Under the pieces are notes generated by a model that saw nothing but the letters and a program-made list of their open reading frames with translations, searched no databases and was not told the DNA's origin. Positions 23,094 through 23,532 of a stretch of 23,532 bases of DNA are shown here, one piece after another. Each line of letters opens with the position of its first letter. Within the stretch, counting starts at the first letter, position 1. The stretch spans positions 1 through 23,532 of the forward strand of contig CATJWA010000321.1 of assembly GCA_949744025.1 (NCBI GenBank). The letters run 5' to 3'. This stretch comes from an uncultured Eubacteriales bacterium (GTDB lineage Bacteria > Bacillota > Clostridia > Oscillospirales > Oscillospiraceae). A program made the translations under genes and the position numbers.

Positions 23094-23532
23094 TTACGCC
23101 AGCGCGCAGGTGATAATCGCCATTTTATAGACCTCGTCGGCGTTGCAGCCGCGGGACAGGTCGTTTATCGGGGCGTTCAGGCCCAGCAGGATGGGACCGT
23201 AGGCCGCGAAGCCGCCGAGACGGGCCGCAATCTTGTAGCCGATGTTGCCGGAGGTGACATCGGGGAAGATGAAGGTGTTGGCCTGGCCGGCGACCTTCGA
23301 GCCGGGGAACTTGAGCTGGCCAACCTCGGGAGCCACGGCGGCGTCAAACTGCATCTCGCCGTCCACGGGCACGTCCATGAGCTCCTTGGCCTTGGCCACG
23401 GCGTTCTGGACCTTGGTGACCTCGTCGTCCTTGGCGCTGCCCTTGGTCGAGAAGCTCAGGAAAGCCACCTTTGGGTCGATGCCGAAGGTCTGGGCGCACT
23501 TGGCGGTTTCAACCGCAATCTCAACAAGATTG
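23094..23532 (-). CDS. pta: Phosphate acetyltransferase, C-terminal part (cut by the window end)
   Basis: 146 residues are visible on the minus strand, open to the window edge, so the N-terminus is missing. Pta interconverts acetyl-CoA and acetyl-phosphate in acetate fermentation. Recognisable family blocks are DPKVAFLSFSTKGSAK, the GNIGYKIAARLGG segment and GPILLGLNAPINDLSRGC near the end, the typical Pta C-terminus. The gene is convergent with the ABC permease and shares its terminator. Any ackA partner would lie outside the window. Confidence 0.95.
   Translation of the reverse strand, partial: NLVEIAVETAKCAQTFGIDPKVAFLSFSTKGSAKDDEVTKVQNAVAKAKELMDVPVDGEMQFDAAVAPEVGQLKFPGSKVAGQANTFIFPDVTSGNIGYKIAARLGGFAAYGPILLGLNAPINDLSRGCNADEVYKMAIITCALA

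Noticed and set aside
1..23532. CRISPR arrays, tRNA/rRNA genes, insertion sequences, phage or conjugation genes
   Set aside because: No tandem spaced repeats, cloverleaf sequences, transposase or integrase motifs were seen on either strand. The only repeat-like element is the nested inverted repeat at 7377-7429.

Overview
The window looks like chromosomal DNA from a strictly anaerobic, GC-rich member of the Clostridia, most likely a gut Oscillospiraceae/Oscillospirales relative. This is inferred from the rpmF, DUF512 radical-SAM, der and plsY-like order, strong GGAGG ribosome binding sites, two oxygen-sensitive glycyl radical enzymes, a Gram-positive lipoprotein signal on the transport binding protein, and a phosphotransacetylase. 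No rRNA, tRNA, CRISPR array, transposase or phage gene is visible.

Left end (1-3732): housekeeping genes. rpmF (L32) ends at a hairpin. A tightly overlapping operon follows: a PDZ/radical-SAM DUF512 protein, the GTPase Der, and a divergent PlsY-like acyltransferase. It closes on a bidirectional terminator.

Centre (3731-14299): a metabolic island. A glycyl radical enzyme (GRE1, minus strand) is divergent from a LysR-type regulator. Next come a complete tripartite tricarboxylate-type transporter in the order tctB-tctA-tctC, a second glycyl radical enzyme (GRE2), and one radical-SAM activase. Both GREs carry Cys-Leu-Asp at the active-site loop, where characterised family members usually have Cys-Val-Glu. 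Both also lack the His-Ser pair of glycerol dehydratase. A 24-bp element, 20/24 identical, occurs once in the GRE1/LysR divergent region and once upstream of tctB, and is the best candidate LysR operator. The proposed logic is uptake of an organic acid by TctABC, radical conversion by GRE1 and/or GRE2 after activation by the shared activase, and induction by the LysR protein. The substrate cannot be read from the sequence. No downstream dehydrogenase, kinase or microcompartment gene is present.

Right (14300-19568): a probable six-gene operon starting at an extended -10 promoter: a MATE efflux protein, DUF4125, a TPR protein, a DUF4037 protein with a nucleotidyltransferase-like motif, then an OmpR-type response regulator and a short histidine kinase. 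Genes overlap or are separated by at most 10 bases.

Right end (19569-23532): a leader with an inverted repeat and a terminator-like hairpin precedes an MacB/Bce-type ABC ATPase and an 8-helix FtsX-family permease. This is probably the target of the two-component system and resembles peptide-antibiotic sensing and detoxification modules. A long bidirectional terminator separates it from the convergent, window-truncated pta gene.
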